A stretch of DNA of 64,000 bases from Cordylochernes scorpioides (lineage: Eukaryota; Arthropoda; Arachnida; Pseudoscorpiones; Chernetidae). The notes below the pieces were generated by a model. That model did no database searches. It worked only from the letters and a program-made list of their open reading frames with translations, and had not been told where the DNA came from. The translations under genes were made by a program, and so were the position numbers. Location: assembly GCA_030710605.1 (NCBI GenBank), contig CP092886.1, forward strand, positions 162,734,000 to 162,797,999, in the 5' to 3' direction. Positions 21,443 to 32,396 of this stretch are shown in pieces. How positions within the stretch are numbered: the stretch's first letter is position 1; every line of letters starts with the position of its first letter.

Positions 21443-22731
21443 TTAGGAGTACAAATAAGTTTTGAGGGATTTTTTTTATAAATTCGAAGCTTTATTCAGA
21501 GAAATCAGTACAATATATTTCATTCAAAGTATTGTCCATCTTTAGCTACGACTTTTTCCCATCTTTCAGGCAGCATACGGATTCCGTGTCGAAAAAATTC
21601 CTCGTCTTTTGAGGCGATCCAAACATTGACCCAATTTTTCGCCTCTTCGTAAGAAGTGAAGTGCTGCTCGGCCAGGCCATGTGTCATCGAACGGAACATG
21701 TGGTAGTCTGAAGGAGCAATGTCTGGTGAATACAGCGGGTGGGGTAGGACATCCCATTGAAGCGCCTGCAAAGTATCCTTGACAACCTTTGCAACATGTG
21801 GCCGAGCGTTGTCGTGCTGATAGATCACCTTGTCATGTCTTTTGGCATATAGTGGGCGTTTAATCTTTAATGCTCGGCTTAATCGCATCAATTGTTGTTG
21901 GTAACGTTCTCCAGTGATGGTTTCGTTAGGCTGAAGTAGCTCATAGTAGATCACTCCGAGCTGATCCCACCAGATGCACAGCATTAGCTTCTTGCCATGA
22001 ATATTCGGTTTGGCCGTTGAAGTTGATGCATGACCGGGCTTAACCCACGATTCTCTGCGCTTTGGGTTGTCGTAGTGAATCCACTTTTCGTCTCCCGTCA
22101 CGATTCGATGCAAAAAACCCTTCCGATTTTGTCTTTTGAGCAGTAGTTCGCACGTGCAAATATGGCGCTCGATGTTTCCTGGCTTGAGTTCATATGGAAC
22201 CCAATTTCCTTGTTTTTGCACCATACCCATGACCTTGAGACGGTTCGAAATCGCTTGTTGAGTCACTCCCAAGGTTTCAGCGAGCTCCTCTTGAGTTTGG
22301 CTTGAATCTTCGTCCAATAAAGCCTCCAACTCAGCGTCTTCGAACTTTATTGGCCTCCCTCCGCGTTCTTTGTCTCTGGTGTCAAAATAGCCACTTTTGA
22401 AACGCCGAAACCAGTACTCACATGATTTTATTGATGAGCATGTTTACCATATGCCTCACACAGCAATCGATGTCCATCAGTTGCACTTTTCTTCAAATTA
22501 AAACAAAAAAAGCAGCGCTTCCCGCAAATTGTGTTTTGTTGGCAAAAAGGTTGACATGGTTAGAGCACCAAAAAAAAAAGTTCCTTACACTTGAGTGAAA
22601 AGACTTCTTCTGATTTTTTTGGGGAAATGATGAAGCCTTAACATGAAACCTTACACAAGGTCCGATGCTATTTATATAATATTTGTTGTGGCTTCTTTTG
22701 CAAATCCCTCAAAACTTATTTGTACTCCCAA
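21443..22731 (-). mobile_element. mariner transposon, near complete
   Basis: Terminal inverted repeats of about 28 bp (ttaggagtacaaataagttt... / ...aaacttatttgtactcccaa) differ at one position. TA lies on each side (21441-21442 and 22732-22733). Length 1289 bp, close to the usual 1.3 kb of mariners. It carries one transposase frame on the minus strand. Confidence 0.92.
21520..22557 (-). pseudogene. mariner transposase, two N-terminal frameshifts
   Basis: Cut-and-paste transposase of the D,D34D mariner family, similar to the Mos1-type subgroup. The frame from 22443 down to 21520 is open: CEYWFRRFKSGYFD, a DNA-binding HTH (TQEELAETLGVTQQAISNRL), WVP linker, first catalytic D in TGDEKW, second in HDNARPH, third 34 residues later in YSPDIAPSDYH, and the RWEKVVAKDGQYFE end. 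Upstream, an ATG at 22557 starts MSTFLPTK..., but one frameshift in the T/A-rich stretch around 22495-22500 and another near 22435-22445 break the N-terminal HTH. There is no ATG in the main frame above the breaks, so it is probably inactive, though young. Confidence 0.88.
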
Positions 22732-22733
22732 TA

Positions 22734-23340
22734 AGTGCGTAACCATATTTCGAAACCAACCAAAATGGACGTAAAAGAAAGTTGGCTGCTTAAAGAAAGA
22801 ATCTATGAAACTTATAAAAAAATGTAGTAAATTTAAGTTCCTCGTTCAGTAAAATATAAAATAAGGCATTTATACTACTGGAGTAAAAAAGAACGATATT
22901 TTAGTATATATAAAACTCTCTATATAATTACTATTACTAAATTACTCTCTATTAATACTACTAACTATAATATTAAAAACTATAATACTAATATTACTAT
23001 TACTAATTACCCACACGTTTAATGTTTAATTAACAACTATTACTAAAAAACCACAACGAGCAAGGAAATGCCTCTTAAAATAAGTGCTCAATGATCACTA
23101 AACATCTCTGATGATAAAAATAAAATAAACTTGGGAATCACAAAAGCAAATGCAAAAGACTTTGATGATAGGTAAGCCGGCCAGTTAGCCGTGTGTGATC
23201 CAATATATGCCTTTTTAATTAAAGAAAAAATATGTATAATATAGATATATAAAATGCGTAAACTAGGGGTGAAATAGAATCATAATATATTTTTTACAAA
23301 ATATCATTTGATTAAAAAATATAATAATTTTATTTTATAA
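22734..23340. other. No recognised gene
   Basis: AT-rich with (TTACTA)-like low-complexity sequence around 22920-23010. A short 'atatgcctttttaattaaag' at 23205-23225 is the tail of the PLE-type repeat. Confidence 0.4.
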
Positions 23341-23344
23341 ATAA

Positions 23345-24000
23345 ACTTTCTAGTAAACTCGAGTATTACCCGGTTCATTCGGATTGTTAAAATAAAAATT
23401 CCAAACGATATTATTAACATTTTTTAAAACATTATTTTTTGGGCAAACATACATTCCAACAGAACCCGTACATATTTTAAAATTTATTCAAAGCTATGGT
23501 GATGTTTAATAATAATGAATTAATGCCATCACAATTATCTTTACTATCCATGATAATTTTGAAAATTGTATTTTTCCACGAAATAAATACGAAACTACTG
23601 CATATGTTCTTCCAAACTACATTGTTGTTTGCTACTATTCTCCATCAAAGCTACTAGTAAAACCATTGGAAAATTTTGCAAGCATAGATTAATATAGATT
23701 AACTTAAAAGCCATTGTGCATATTTTGGCTCCGCCCGTGTTCTGTTCAAGTGTATGTTTCGCTAACAAAAATTTATTTCTGCCTACTAAAAATGATGGTC
23801 TGGCTCCCCCCATGTTCTGCTCGAGTGAATATTCCCTGAAAGGATTTTTAGGTTGGTTGAAAATGTGACAAAACATTATTCCAGACATACTCTATATTCT
23901 GTTCAAATTTCAGCAAAATTTGTTAAATAATGAGCGAACGTAGAGGAAACAAATAAATAAACCTATAAACGCTGACTTTTATATATTGTTACCTAGAAAA
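23345..24000. repeat. Helitron-related fragment (tentative)
   Basis: 23340-23385 has a decayed 'acccggttcattcgg' end. The words cataataattt/ctggctccccccatgttctg and 'gctgacttttatatattg' at 23970 resemble the Helitron at 39156-40015 (tgaactggtttcacccgtgg, actgacttttatatatatag). Orientation of the two ends does not agree, so it may be a composite. Confidence 0.3.
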
Positions 24001-24283
24001 TTAAAAAAGACAAGCATCAGAATGAAACGGAAACTTATTTGATGCAAAACAAATTATTATTTATAAAATACCAGTGAGGAAAAAAAAAATAAGGGAGTTT
24101 AAAGAGTAGTAAAATATAATTAAAAATTCTAAATCTGTGCACGAATAATTAATCTTTTTCTACAATGAAAAATTCTTCAACATGCCCATATTTCATTTTA
24201 CCTTTCAGTTTCCTACGAGTTTGAGATAGCCATTAATAAGATTATTATATGTAAGGATTCCATCAAAGTTGCTACAGGATAAT

Positions 24284-26110
24284 AAGCCTGACACACTCTA
24301 AGGTAAACCTGACATACTGTAAGCTGAAACTGACCTAGTGTAGGCTAAACCTGACCTAGTGTAAGCTAAACCTGACATACTGTAAGCTGAAACTGACCTA
24401 GTGTAGGCTAAACCTGACATACTGTAAGCTAAACCTGATATACTGTAAGCTAAACCTGGCATACTGTAAGCTAAACCTGACATACTGTAAGTTAAACCTG
24501 ACATACTGTAAGGTGAACCTGACATACTGTAAGGTGAACCTGACATACTGTAAGCTAAACCTGACATACTGTAAGGTGAACCTGACATACTGTGAGCTAA
24601 ACCTGACATACTGTAAGCTAAACCTGACATACTGTAAGTTAAACCTGACATACTGTAAGGTGAACCTGACATACTGTAAGGTGAACCTGACATACTGTAA
24701 GCTAAACCTGACATACTGTAAGGTGAACCTGACATACTGTGAGCTAAACCTGACATACTGTAAGCTAAACCTGACATACTGTAAGCTAAACCTGACATAC
24801 TGTAAGTTAAACCTGACATACTGTAAGCTAACCCTGACATACTGTAAGGTGAACCTGACATACTGTGAGCTAAACCTGACATACTGTAAGCTAAACCTGA
24901 CATACTGTAAGCTAAACCTGACATACTGTAAGTTAAACCTGACATACTGTAAGCTAACCCTGACATACTGTAAGGTGAACCTGACATACTGTAAGGTGAA
25001 CCTGACATACTGTGAGCTAAACCTGACATACTGTAAGCTAAACCTGACATACTGTAAGTTAAACCTGACATACTGTAAGCTAAACCTGACATACTGTAAG
25101 CTAAACCTGACAAACTGTAGGTTAAACTTGACATATTATAACCTAACCCTGACAAACTGTAAGCTCTAAACCTGATATACTATAAGCTAAACCTGACAAA
25201 CTGTAGGTTAAACCTGACATATTGTAAGCTAAACCTGACAAACTGTAAGCTATAAACCTGACATACTATAAGCTAAACCTGACATACTGTAAGCTAAACC
25301 TGACATATTGTAAGCTGAACCTGACAGACTGTAAGCTAAACCAGACATACTGTAAGCTAAACCTGACATACTGTAAGCTACACCTGACATATTGTAAGTT
25401 AAACCTGACAGACTCTGTAAGCTAAACCTGCCATAATGTAAGGTGAACCTGACATACTGTAAGCTAAACCTGACATACTGTAAGCTAAACCTGACATATT
25501 GTTAGCTAAACCTGACATACTGTAAGCTAAACCTGACAAACTGTAGGTTAAACCTGACATATTGTTAGCTAAACCTGACAAACTGTAAGCTATAAACCTG
25601 AAATACTATAAGCTAAACCTGACATACTGTAAGCTAAACCTGACATATTGTAAGATAAACCTGACAAACTGTAAGCTATAAACTTGACATACTATGAGCC
25701 AAACCTGACATACTGTAAGCTAAACCTGACGGACTGTAAGCTAAACCTGACATACCTGTTAGCTAAACCTGACAAACTGTAAGCTATAAACCTGACATAC
25801 TGTAAGCTAAACCTGACATATTATAAGCTAAACTTGACAGACTGTAAGCTAAACCTGACATACCTGTTAGCTAAACCTGACAAACTGTAAGCTATAAACC
25901 TGACATACTATAAGCTAAACCTGACATACTGTAAGCTCAACCTGACATACTGTAAGCTATAAGCCTGACATACTGTGAGTTATAAACCTGACATACTGTG
26001 AGTTATAAACCTGACATGCTGTGAGTTATAAACCTGGCAAACTGTAGGTTAAACCTGCCATACTGTAAGGTAAACCTGACATATTGTAAGCCATAAACCT
26101 GACATACTGA
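24284..26110. repeat. 21-bp minisatellite (aagctaaacctgacatactgt)n
   Basis: About 87 units of 21 bp. The left and central parts are regular; the right part (from about 25140) contains unit variants with insertions such as 'aagctataaacctgac' and 'catacctgttagc'. Higher-order copies (for example ggtgaacct and gttaaacct variants in fixed order) show expansion by multi-unit duplication. Because 21 is divisible by 3, long stop-free frames arise on both strands (24298-25155 minus, 24513-25169 plus); these heptapeptide frames are not genes. Confidence 0.95.
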
Positions 26111-26208
26111 ATGATTGCAGTAAGAGAAACATGCTCTATGAATTTGGTCGGATATTCGTATGTAAATGTTGTGGTGAATTTCTGAAAGATATTTACTCGC
26201 TGTATATA

Positions 26209-26414
26209 CACCCATCGACAAAACCTTAAAAAATTTCATAGTTTGTGTCGCCGGTAGTTTTTTTTTTTTTTTTTGAAGGAGACATAAGCAATTTTGTTCA
26301 CACTTGGTTTTCTCCTATGTCTTCAATAAAGGTTATTGTTATATTTTTCATAGTTATTATTTGAATACATATATACATCCTAAAAGGTACAATTTCTCAA
26401 GAGTTGTCTATGTG
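26209..26414 (+). mobile_element. Tc1-like MITE, family 'cactcatgg'
   Basis: Ends caccca-tcgacaaaacctta and ttgtctatgtg with TA flanks. Interior motif cttcaataaaggttattg. Immediately follows the minisatellite region. Confidence 0.6.
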
Positions 26415-26427
26415 TATAGTCTCTCTC

Positions 26428-26760
26428 TCTCTTTTTTTTTTTTTTTTGGCACCAGGCGCCAAACCAGTCTGTCTGCATTGCCTGCTACTTCAGTGAACTG
26501 TCGCTGGTCATCGCTACTGGTCCTGTAGCGCCGTCTGTCTTCTCATCCGAGAGGCATTCTTCATCATCAGACGGCCGCCGGACCTGCAGTCCTGGATATT
26601 TGCGGTGGGCCTCGAGGACCCCGCCATCACCATCTCCTCAGAAAAATGCACGCGATCTACGTTTACTTCGTAGACCGTGAAATGCGTGGTGTCACTGAAG
26701 ACCCGCTGGCGATCTTCACGAAGTCATTACAACGGTAGCAGAGATGCCTTGTATATAATC
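26428..26760 (-). repeat. Dispersed GC-rich retroposon-like repeat, copy 2
   Basis: Longer copy of the repeat at 1255-1425. On the minus strand it ends in an A-run (T-run at 26430-26449) after ggcgcctggtgcc, like a poly(A)-tailed retroposon. A minus-strand frame at about 26725-26530 reads DRQRVFSDTTHFTVYEVNVD... without stops for some 65 codons before TAG, then about 100 nt to the A-run. The family is unknown to me. Confidence 0.5.
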
Positions 26761-26769
26761 ATTATCAAA

Positions 26770-26905
26770 ATTCGAAACTATTTTAGATCCGTATGATTCT
26801 ATTTTTTTTTTATAAACAATTTCTACTGTCTTTACTGAAATGGAAAAATTAATGGGAGGTCCTGGCTCATCAGTGGTGAACCCCCCAGAGGTTTTGCCAG
26901 TTTAA
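26770..26905. repeat. Foldback-family arm
   Basis: Contains attcgaaactattttagatc, then tactgaaatggaaaaattaa and 'tggctcatcagtggtgaacc'. Single arm of the large foldback family. Confidence 0.55.
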
Positions 26906-27559
26906 TCTACCATACCGCTGTTATATTTCAATTTTCGATCTTCCTTTTATAGTGATACTGATGCTAGACTCTTAGAATGGGTATTTTAAATGAACTATGG
27001 ACATAAGCTTTGAGGACAGCAGAATTATCTAAAATAGTTTAGAATTTTGATAACAGATAGCGCGCTAATTTATAATCATTATGTATAACATATATTAGTT
27101 TTAAATTTTATTGCCCTCTATCGTTAAAATTTTACACAAATAAATGATGAGCCAAACCCTCTCATTCATTAAATCATATCATTGCAGTAAGGTCTGTAGA
27201 GATTTAAAAGAAACGCATTGCCAGAAAATTTATTTGTGTAAAATATATTAGTTTTAATCATATAATTGTTATACTATACTGAGTATTACCTCATCATTAA
27301 CTAACTGTGAGAAGTGGTCTCCTTGATAATTGACTGAAGGTCAATAAAATTATGTTAATTGTCTCTCTCTCTGTTTGAATAATGATTCCCTACGTGACCT
27401 TTGTGTTTTAAGTCCACAAATACAAATATTTCTGAAAAATAGGAATAATAAACCGCTGCTTCTAACATGAAATCAATCATAATTTTGGCTATGAAACTTA
27501 GAGAACAAGAGATTTCCAATTTCATCAATCTGTCGAGCACTTAAACAGAATGTCAACTA
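26906..27559. other. No recognised gene
   Basis: 26930-27010 (cttccttttatagtgatact ... gacataagctttgagga) is shared with 43620-43710, the outer part of a long foldback. The rest is AT-rich without signal. Confidence 0.4.
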
Positions 27560-27703
27560 TAGTTAATCCTCTCTATAGCGCCTGATTTTAAACATTAAAG
27601 TGTAAATATTTTACATTAAACGTGACCTGTCTATAGCACCCCCTCTTTATAGCACTCTATTTTGGCGAATCCCAAGAGGGGGCGCTATAGACAGGTTTAA
27701 CTG
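27560..27703. mobile_element. Tigger-like MITE
   Basis: Right end agagggggcgctatagacag followed by gtttaactg/TA; left end TA/tagttaatcctctctatagcgcc. TIRs of the form CAGTTAAACCTGTCTATAGCGCC are typical of Tigger elements. Only 144 bp, no coding. Confidence 0.7.
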
Positions 27704-28112
27704 TATATTATATATTATTATATTATATTTTTAAAAATTAGAATACATACAACTGCTTTTAATACATTAAATGTGCATAAAATGTTTAATAAAAACATAA
27801 GACATACACAATCTGTGTAATATCTAATACATACATAGATTGTTCCAAAAGTAATACCTGTTTGGCTATAACTCGAAAAGTAATAAGTATTTTTTATCCA
27901 AATCTTGTTCCACAATGAATAAAATATTCTACAAGAATGTGGTATTATTCAAAATATATAGATCATGTTGGAGGAATGTCGTTCATTCAAACCAAGTGTG
28001 TGGAGACCAATAGAATTTAGTTATACAGAAATTGCGCTTTGATTTTATAAAATATCAAAAAACCTTTCGCAATATGTTTATTTATTACAAAAACAGCGCG
28101 AACTCGAGCTCT
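27704..28112. other. No recognised gene
   Basis: AT-rich. 27840-27885 (attgttccaaaagtaatacc) looks like a mariner end but I see no partner. 28040-28105 (ctttcgcaatatgtttattt) may be the 3' end of the PLE fragment that follows. Confidence 0.35.
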
Positions 28113-28397
28113 TCAACGGACAAAGTGACAAATAAGAGTGAGCACGGGAGGGAGATGAGGTATACTAAATGATGGTTTTTTAATCTTGTGTGTGTGTGAT
28201 TTGGAGTATGACAGAATATTTCTGGGATGTCTCCTGTTGATACTGTTCATATGTTTGTATATGAGGGATTCGAGGATCAATCTTTCTGACTGGGACGGTA
28301 TATTGCAGTAGTGACAGGTAGGGTTTTCTAGATTGAATGTATGGCTTGTATTCGTCATATGCTGGTATATTAATGATCTTGGGTCTTTGGGTTTCAT
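28113..28397 (-). pseudogene. Penelope-like element, GIY-YIG endonuclease C-terminal fragment
   Basis: The minus-strand peptide has H-MTNTSHTFNL near residue 13, then CHYCNI, SERLILESLIYKHMNSINRR, and a low-complexity tail. The order H..TGH.FN - R.L.ES - N.INR is that of the end of the GIY-YIG endonuclease domain of Penelope-like retroelements. The same pattern occurs at 58471-58719. No reverse transcriptase is left, and the frame is cut upstream close to the U6 insertion. Confidence 0.65.
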
Positions 28398-28459
28398 ATT
28401 GTATATATGTTCTTTTATTCTTGTTTCAATTTTTCTATTGAATTGTAAACAGTTTTTCT

Positions 28460-28476
28460 ATTTAAACAGATTTGTA
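28460..28476. repeat. Target-site duplication, left (U6 retrocopy)
   Basis: atttaaacagatttgta, identical to 28579-28595 on the other side of the U6 sequence. Confidence 0.85.
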
Positions 28477-28480
28477 GTAC

Positions 28481-28578
28481 ATGCTTGTTCGGCGGTACAT
28501 ATGCTAAAATAGGAAAGATACAGAGAAGATTAGCATGGCCCCTGCGCAAGGATGACACGCAAAATCGTGAAGCGTTCC
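28481..28578 (+). pseudogene. U6 snRNA retropseudogene
   Basis: About 98 nt match U6 spliceosomal RNA. This includes the central block with acagagaagattagcatgg (ACAGAGA box and the start of the stem), 'cccctgcgcaaggatgacac' and 'gtgaagcgttcca'. The 5' hairpin is altered (atgcttgttcggcggtac), there are scattered substitutions (taggaaagatac), and no T-run follows. Perfect 17-bp direct repeats flank it, the mark of LINE-mediated retrotransposition, so it is a pseudogene and not the working gene. Confidence 0.9.
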
Positions 28579-28595
28579 ATTTAAACAGATTTGTA
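28579..28595. repeat. Target-site duplication, right (U6 retrocopy)
   Basis: Second copy of atttaaacagatttgta; see 28460-28476. Confidence 0.85.
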
Positions 28596-29637
28596 AATTA
28601 AACGATGATGATTAAAGACAGTGAAATTTTTTACTTATAAAATGTCCATTAATAATCTGCAAGGTAGAAAGCAAAAAAAAGTCATATGAATATCATTAAC
28701 TAATTAGAGAGTTTAAACGGAGAGAAACTCTTGCGCCTTACATTACACCAATGGCGGCAAGAGAGGGAGGAGGGAAACAGGGTTTCAAAGTATCATAAAT
28801 CATATAGAGATAACGATATTTAAATTTCAATAACATCTTTCGTCGTCAGATTTTTCTTCTAAATTGACAAAAATGATGCGTCATCTATAAAAATATCTTG
28901 AAAACCTTGTAAAGCCGTCTACATGGTGGAAACCATTTTCTTAAGTATGAAGATTCAATTAACATAAATACTGCTTAGAAACATCACAAAACCCTACATC
29001 ACTGCTCCTCGATTTCACCATTAGTCATATTTAAGATTTTGGTCAAGTAACCATTATACAGGTCAGACGATAGTCCTCGATGATATGTGAGGCAGAAAAC
29101 TGAGGGAAACACTTCTCCTTGGTTACCTCAATTCTACACAGTCATTATACTGTATATATTTTTAATATTAATGAACAATACGGCCGCTTGAATATTTCTG
29201 GAAAGCTGTTTTTCAATAGAAGATAAAATATAATTAAAACGACTCGCCATATATATATAGTTCGAAACAAGTCTCTCTCTCTCTGACGAGACAGGTCTGT
29301 CTTTAACAAATTATCATAGGTCTAATCTTGTAACGGATTTCACGACAAATTTTCGTAGAAAAATGTGTTTGTCATTCAGTCATTGCATTAGCTAAGTTAA
29401 TTTGAATTGGGGGTGCATATATGGGTAATTTGGTTCGAAAACATGTCGTGTAAATCTCCGTTACGAGATATAGACCTATGACAATATGTAAAAAGCTGAC
29501 CTGTCTTGTCAGACCTGATTCGAACTTTGATCTTGCGATCCATAATCAGATGCGCTAGCTGTAGCGCTCCATGATAGCTCTATAAAATAATATATATTCA
29601 GCATATTAACCAAATATATATTTTTCATTTCAACACA
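28596..29637. other. No recognised gene
   Basis: AT-rich with a moderately complex stretch at 28720-29150. No ORF with a recognisable domain. Confidence 0.4.
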
Positions 29638-29700
29638 CAAAACACGCGATATCCCGGCTAGGGATAATTGCGTCGATTTACATTTTTAAAAAGAAGCATT
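29638..29700 (-). repeat. LINE 3' end fragment
   Basis: Reverse complement of the extreme 3' end shared by 36925-36985 and 46730-46790: aaatgtaaatcgacgcaatt, then 'ctagccgggatatcgcgt' and 'tgtgttgaaat'. Confidence 0.6.
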
Positions 29701-29812
29701 TATAAATATGCAAAAAAAGAAACAATAAGATATAAGATAATAAAAGGCATAAAAAAAGGATAACAAAAGAAATATCTTATTAAATCCAATATATGCAATA
29801 CAAAAATGTAAT

Positions 29813-29895
29813 GCCTCGATAAAGGTTGGCGTTCAGCCAGCCGAAATATTGGCAAAATAAACATTTTATTAAATCCAATATTAGCCTTTTATTAT
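29813..29895 (+). repeat. PLE-type terminal hairpin fragment
   Basis: cctcgataaaggttggcgtt + cagccagccgaaatattggc + 'aaaataaac'. Directly abuts the Helitron end at 29900. Confidence 0.5.
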
Positions 29896-30502
29896 CTAAC
29901 TAGACGAATGGCCCGGGCAACGCCCGGGTTTTACCCGAGTGCGCATATATTTTAAAAACGTTTTAATTCAAATACTATTCGTTACAATTATAAATTGGCG
30001 CCGTGGATGTCTCTCTTGTGAAACGTCCCGCCCCAAACTGTGTGTGTCTTGAAAATATAAAAATAAAAATGTGAATTTTCATAAAGATTTCATCATGTCG
30101 ATTTTTTTTTTTGCATTTCACCTACTAAATCGATAGAGATAATTACATTTGCAACATGAACTTAGGTATATTGACTAAATAGAAAACTGCATAGTAATAA
30201 AGATCATTTTTTAAAGGCACCATATCGTTTTTTTTTTCAATAAAATCGAAACAAAATTAACGATAAATAACGATAATTGCCTTAAAAAGAAATTGCCTTA
30301 AAAAAAAAGAAACATTCGCGGTGATTTTGTCTTGCATTCGTTTATACAATTATTATATACGAATGACCCGGGCAACGCCCGGGTTTTACCCGATTAAATG
30401 CTTTTATTCAAATACTATTCGTTACAATTATAAATTGGCGCCGTGGATGTCATTCTTGTATAATATATAAATGAGTTTTAAAAATTGTAAAAAAAAAAAA
30501 AA

Positions 30503-30573
30503 TGCATCGGCCGGGAATCGAACCCGGGCCGCCCGCGTGGCAGGCGAACATTCTACCACTGAACCACCGATGG
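30503..30573 (-). tRNA. tRNA-Gly (GCC), Helitron-borne copy
   Basis: 71 nt, complete A and B boxes, GCC anticodon, T-run after the gene on the minus strand. Has the shared C at position 1. One difference (gaatgttcgcc for gaatgctcgcc) groups it with the copy at 1884. Confidence 0.75.
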
Positions 30574-30786
30574 TTATGAAAATTCCCATCCGTGAGCTTC
30601 AAACAGACAAACAAACAGACAGAATAAGGCAAATATATAAGTAGATACGAATGACCCGGGCAACGCCCGGGTTTTACCCGATTAAATGCTTTTATTCAAA
30701 TACTATTCGTTACAATTATAAATTGGCGCCGTGGATGTCATTCTTGTATAATATATAAATGAGTTTTAAAAATTGTAAAAAAAAAA

Positions 30787-30857
30787 TGCATCGGCCGGGA
30801 ATCGAACCCGGGCCGCCCGCGTGGCAGGCGAGCATTCTACCACTGAACCACCGATGG
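30787..30857 (-). tRNA. tRNA-Gly (GCC), Helitron-borne copy
   Basis: 71 nt. Closest of the three to a canonical tRNA-Gly (gaatgctcgcc retained), but with the same C1-C72 mismatch. Sits in unit A of the tandem Helitron, 213 bp from the other copy. Confidence 0.75.
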
Positions 30858-30954
30858 TTATGAAAATTCCCATCCGTGAGCTTCAGACAGACAAACAAAC
30901 AGACAGAATTAAGGCAAATATATAAGTAGATGAATTAAATATGGATTGCTCTAT

Positions 30955-31440
30955 TTTCAAAACAATAAGATATATTAGGAATCTGATTCTTTCAGGTTAG
31001 AAAGATAATCATAACTATATTTACAAAAATGATTAAATCTGTGACAATTATCTCTAGTATTTACAAATTGATATAGATTTACAACATTATTTACTGTCTG
31101 TTGTCTAGCGCTAAAGATGAATGGGCATTACAGCAGTAGGTGTCTCGAGTCCTGTATTTCCTTGCCACAGTGACAGCTAGAGTCCTCAATCGCTCCAATT
31201 GTTGCTAAAAATCTCTTAAAATTTCCATGAATCGTTGTAAACTGGTTATTATAAAAGTTAAAACGGAAAAATGATGGAATTCCAAACGGGAAAAAGCTTT
31301 GGAATATTCGATTTATTTTTACAAATAATTCATCCATTTTTGCACTTAAAAATAATCTAATTATACTTGGAGCATGTGGTCTAAAAGCATTTTGGTCCTT
31401 TATAGAAAGTTGAGCCGAATCATATTTAATTATTTTAGGT
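30955..31440 (-). pseudogene. LINE ORF2 C-terminal and 3'UTR fragment
   Basis: The minus-strand peptide (31337 to 31128) reads ...NNQFTTIHGNFKRFL, IGAIEDSSCHCG, DSRHLLL: a CxCG...RHLLLECP zinc-knuckle tail as found after the reverse transcriptase in R1/Jockey-type LINEs. The adjoining 'gggcattacagcagtaggtg' and 'tgctctattttcaaaacaat' belong to the same 3' region as 36590-36990. 5'-truncated. Confidence 0.65.
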
Positions 31441-31591
31441 TCAATATAGATGTGTGAAAAAATAAGTGGCAGGGAGTGGCTGATCAGTGGTGAACCCTTA
31501 AATGGTAAATTTATTTATGTAAAATAAGCATACGCGTCATAAACACGCACACACACACACACACAAAAACACAAACCAATACATAAACAAT

Positions 31592-31840
31592 GAAAAAGGC
31601 ATCTCCTTATCGTGCAACTGAAAGTTGCTGATGGCTTGCGCCATCTATCGGAATATCAAATTATTAAATGATATTTATTCCGATAGATGGCGCAAGCCAT
31701 CAGCAACTTTCAGTTGCACGATAAGGAGATGCCTTTTTCATTATTCATGGACCTTATCCCAGTACAATATCACATTTGTACTATTCTTTCACAATACATA
31801 AATAGTTCAAATTTCCAAAATAGATACATTATAAAATTTA
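31592..31840. repeat. PLE-type foldback ('gcgccatctatcggaata')
   Basis: Near-perfect arms (31592-31650 and 31678-31743; aaaaaggcatctccttatcg, tgcaactgaaagttgctgat, ggcttgcgccatctatcgga) with a short spacer. The right arm continues into ccttatcccagtacaatatc, the end of the family whose longer copy (3319) has a hammerhead. Confidence 0.65.
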
Positions 31841-32229
31841 AAGCAGATTATTTAATTGTAACAGATGCTTATCTTGCTTTTTGACAGTTTTTTTTTTGCT
31901 TATAATTCAAAGAATGCTTGAGATAGAAGCCTGAATATTAGGATTTTTTCCTATTCTTTGGTAATAAACAATCGTTGAAAAAAATCCTGTCTCAACTCCC
32001 AGCAGTTTCCGAGTTAAAATGGCTCAATTTCAAACACACCGTATTTATACATAAAATACATTTAATGGAATCTATCTGTGAATAAATATGAATACTAATA
32101 ATTTTACTCTTCTGTGGTTTATAGTTTTATTATAGCGTGTAGTGAATGGTAAACGTATGGACTCGGTTTTCTTTCATGGTGGTCATCAACGGTTATTGAT
32201 ATCGACACCAAAGTTCTTGTTTTTTTTTC

Positions 32230-32396
32230 TTATCCCTAGTACACGTGGTACAGGGCATGATAATCATGGTGGGTAGAAGTAGGCAACTGCTTTAACTATA
32301 AGTGAAGTGCACTCCATATCTACACATGTGAAAAGCAGTTCGACTTTGCACTTACAAATGTGCCAGAGCCCCATTTGGTTACTTGCACTCGCTGGT
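32230..32396 (-). repeat. tRNA-derived SINE, body fragment
   Basis: Reverse complement of the SINE body: tagtacacgtggtacagggc, atgataatcatggtgggtag, aaagcagttcgactttgcac. Tail retained, tRNA head absent. Confidence 0.65.

Larger units (their letters stand above)
29900..30930 (-). mobile_element. Tandem Helitron with two tRNA-Gly copies
   Basis: Minus-strand element with its 3' CTAG end at 29900-29903 (followed by T) and 5' TC at 30930 (preceded by A). Read 5' to 3' on the minus strand it is: unit A (TC at 30930, tRNA-Gly, hairpin ending near 30650), joined directly to unit B (TC at 30642, tRNA-Gly, internal hairpin at 30362-30395, then the ~460-bp tail and terminal hairpin at 29907-29940). 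Unit B equals the element at 1816-2655 in structure. Confidence 0.8.

Noticed and set aside
24298-25169. Long open frames of MSGLAYS-type and NLTYCKV-type heptapeptides
   Set aside because: They are the two-strand translation of the 21-bp minisatellite; no start context, no non-repetitive part.
28481-28578. Functional U6 snRNA gene
   Set aside because: Target-site duplication, altered 5' hairpin and missing T-run terminator point to a retropseudogene.
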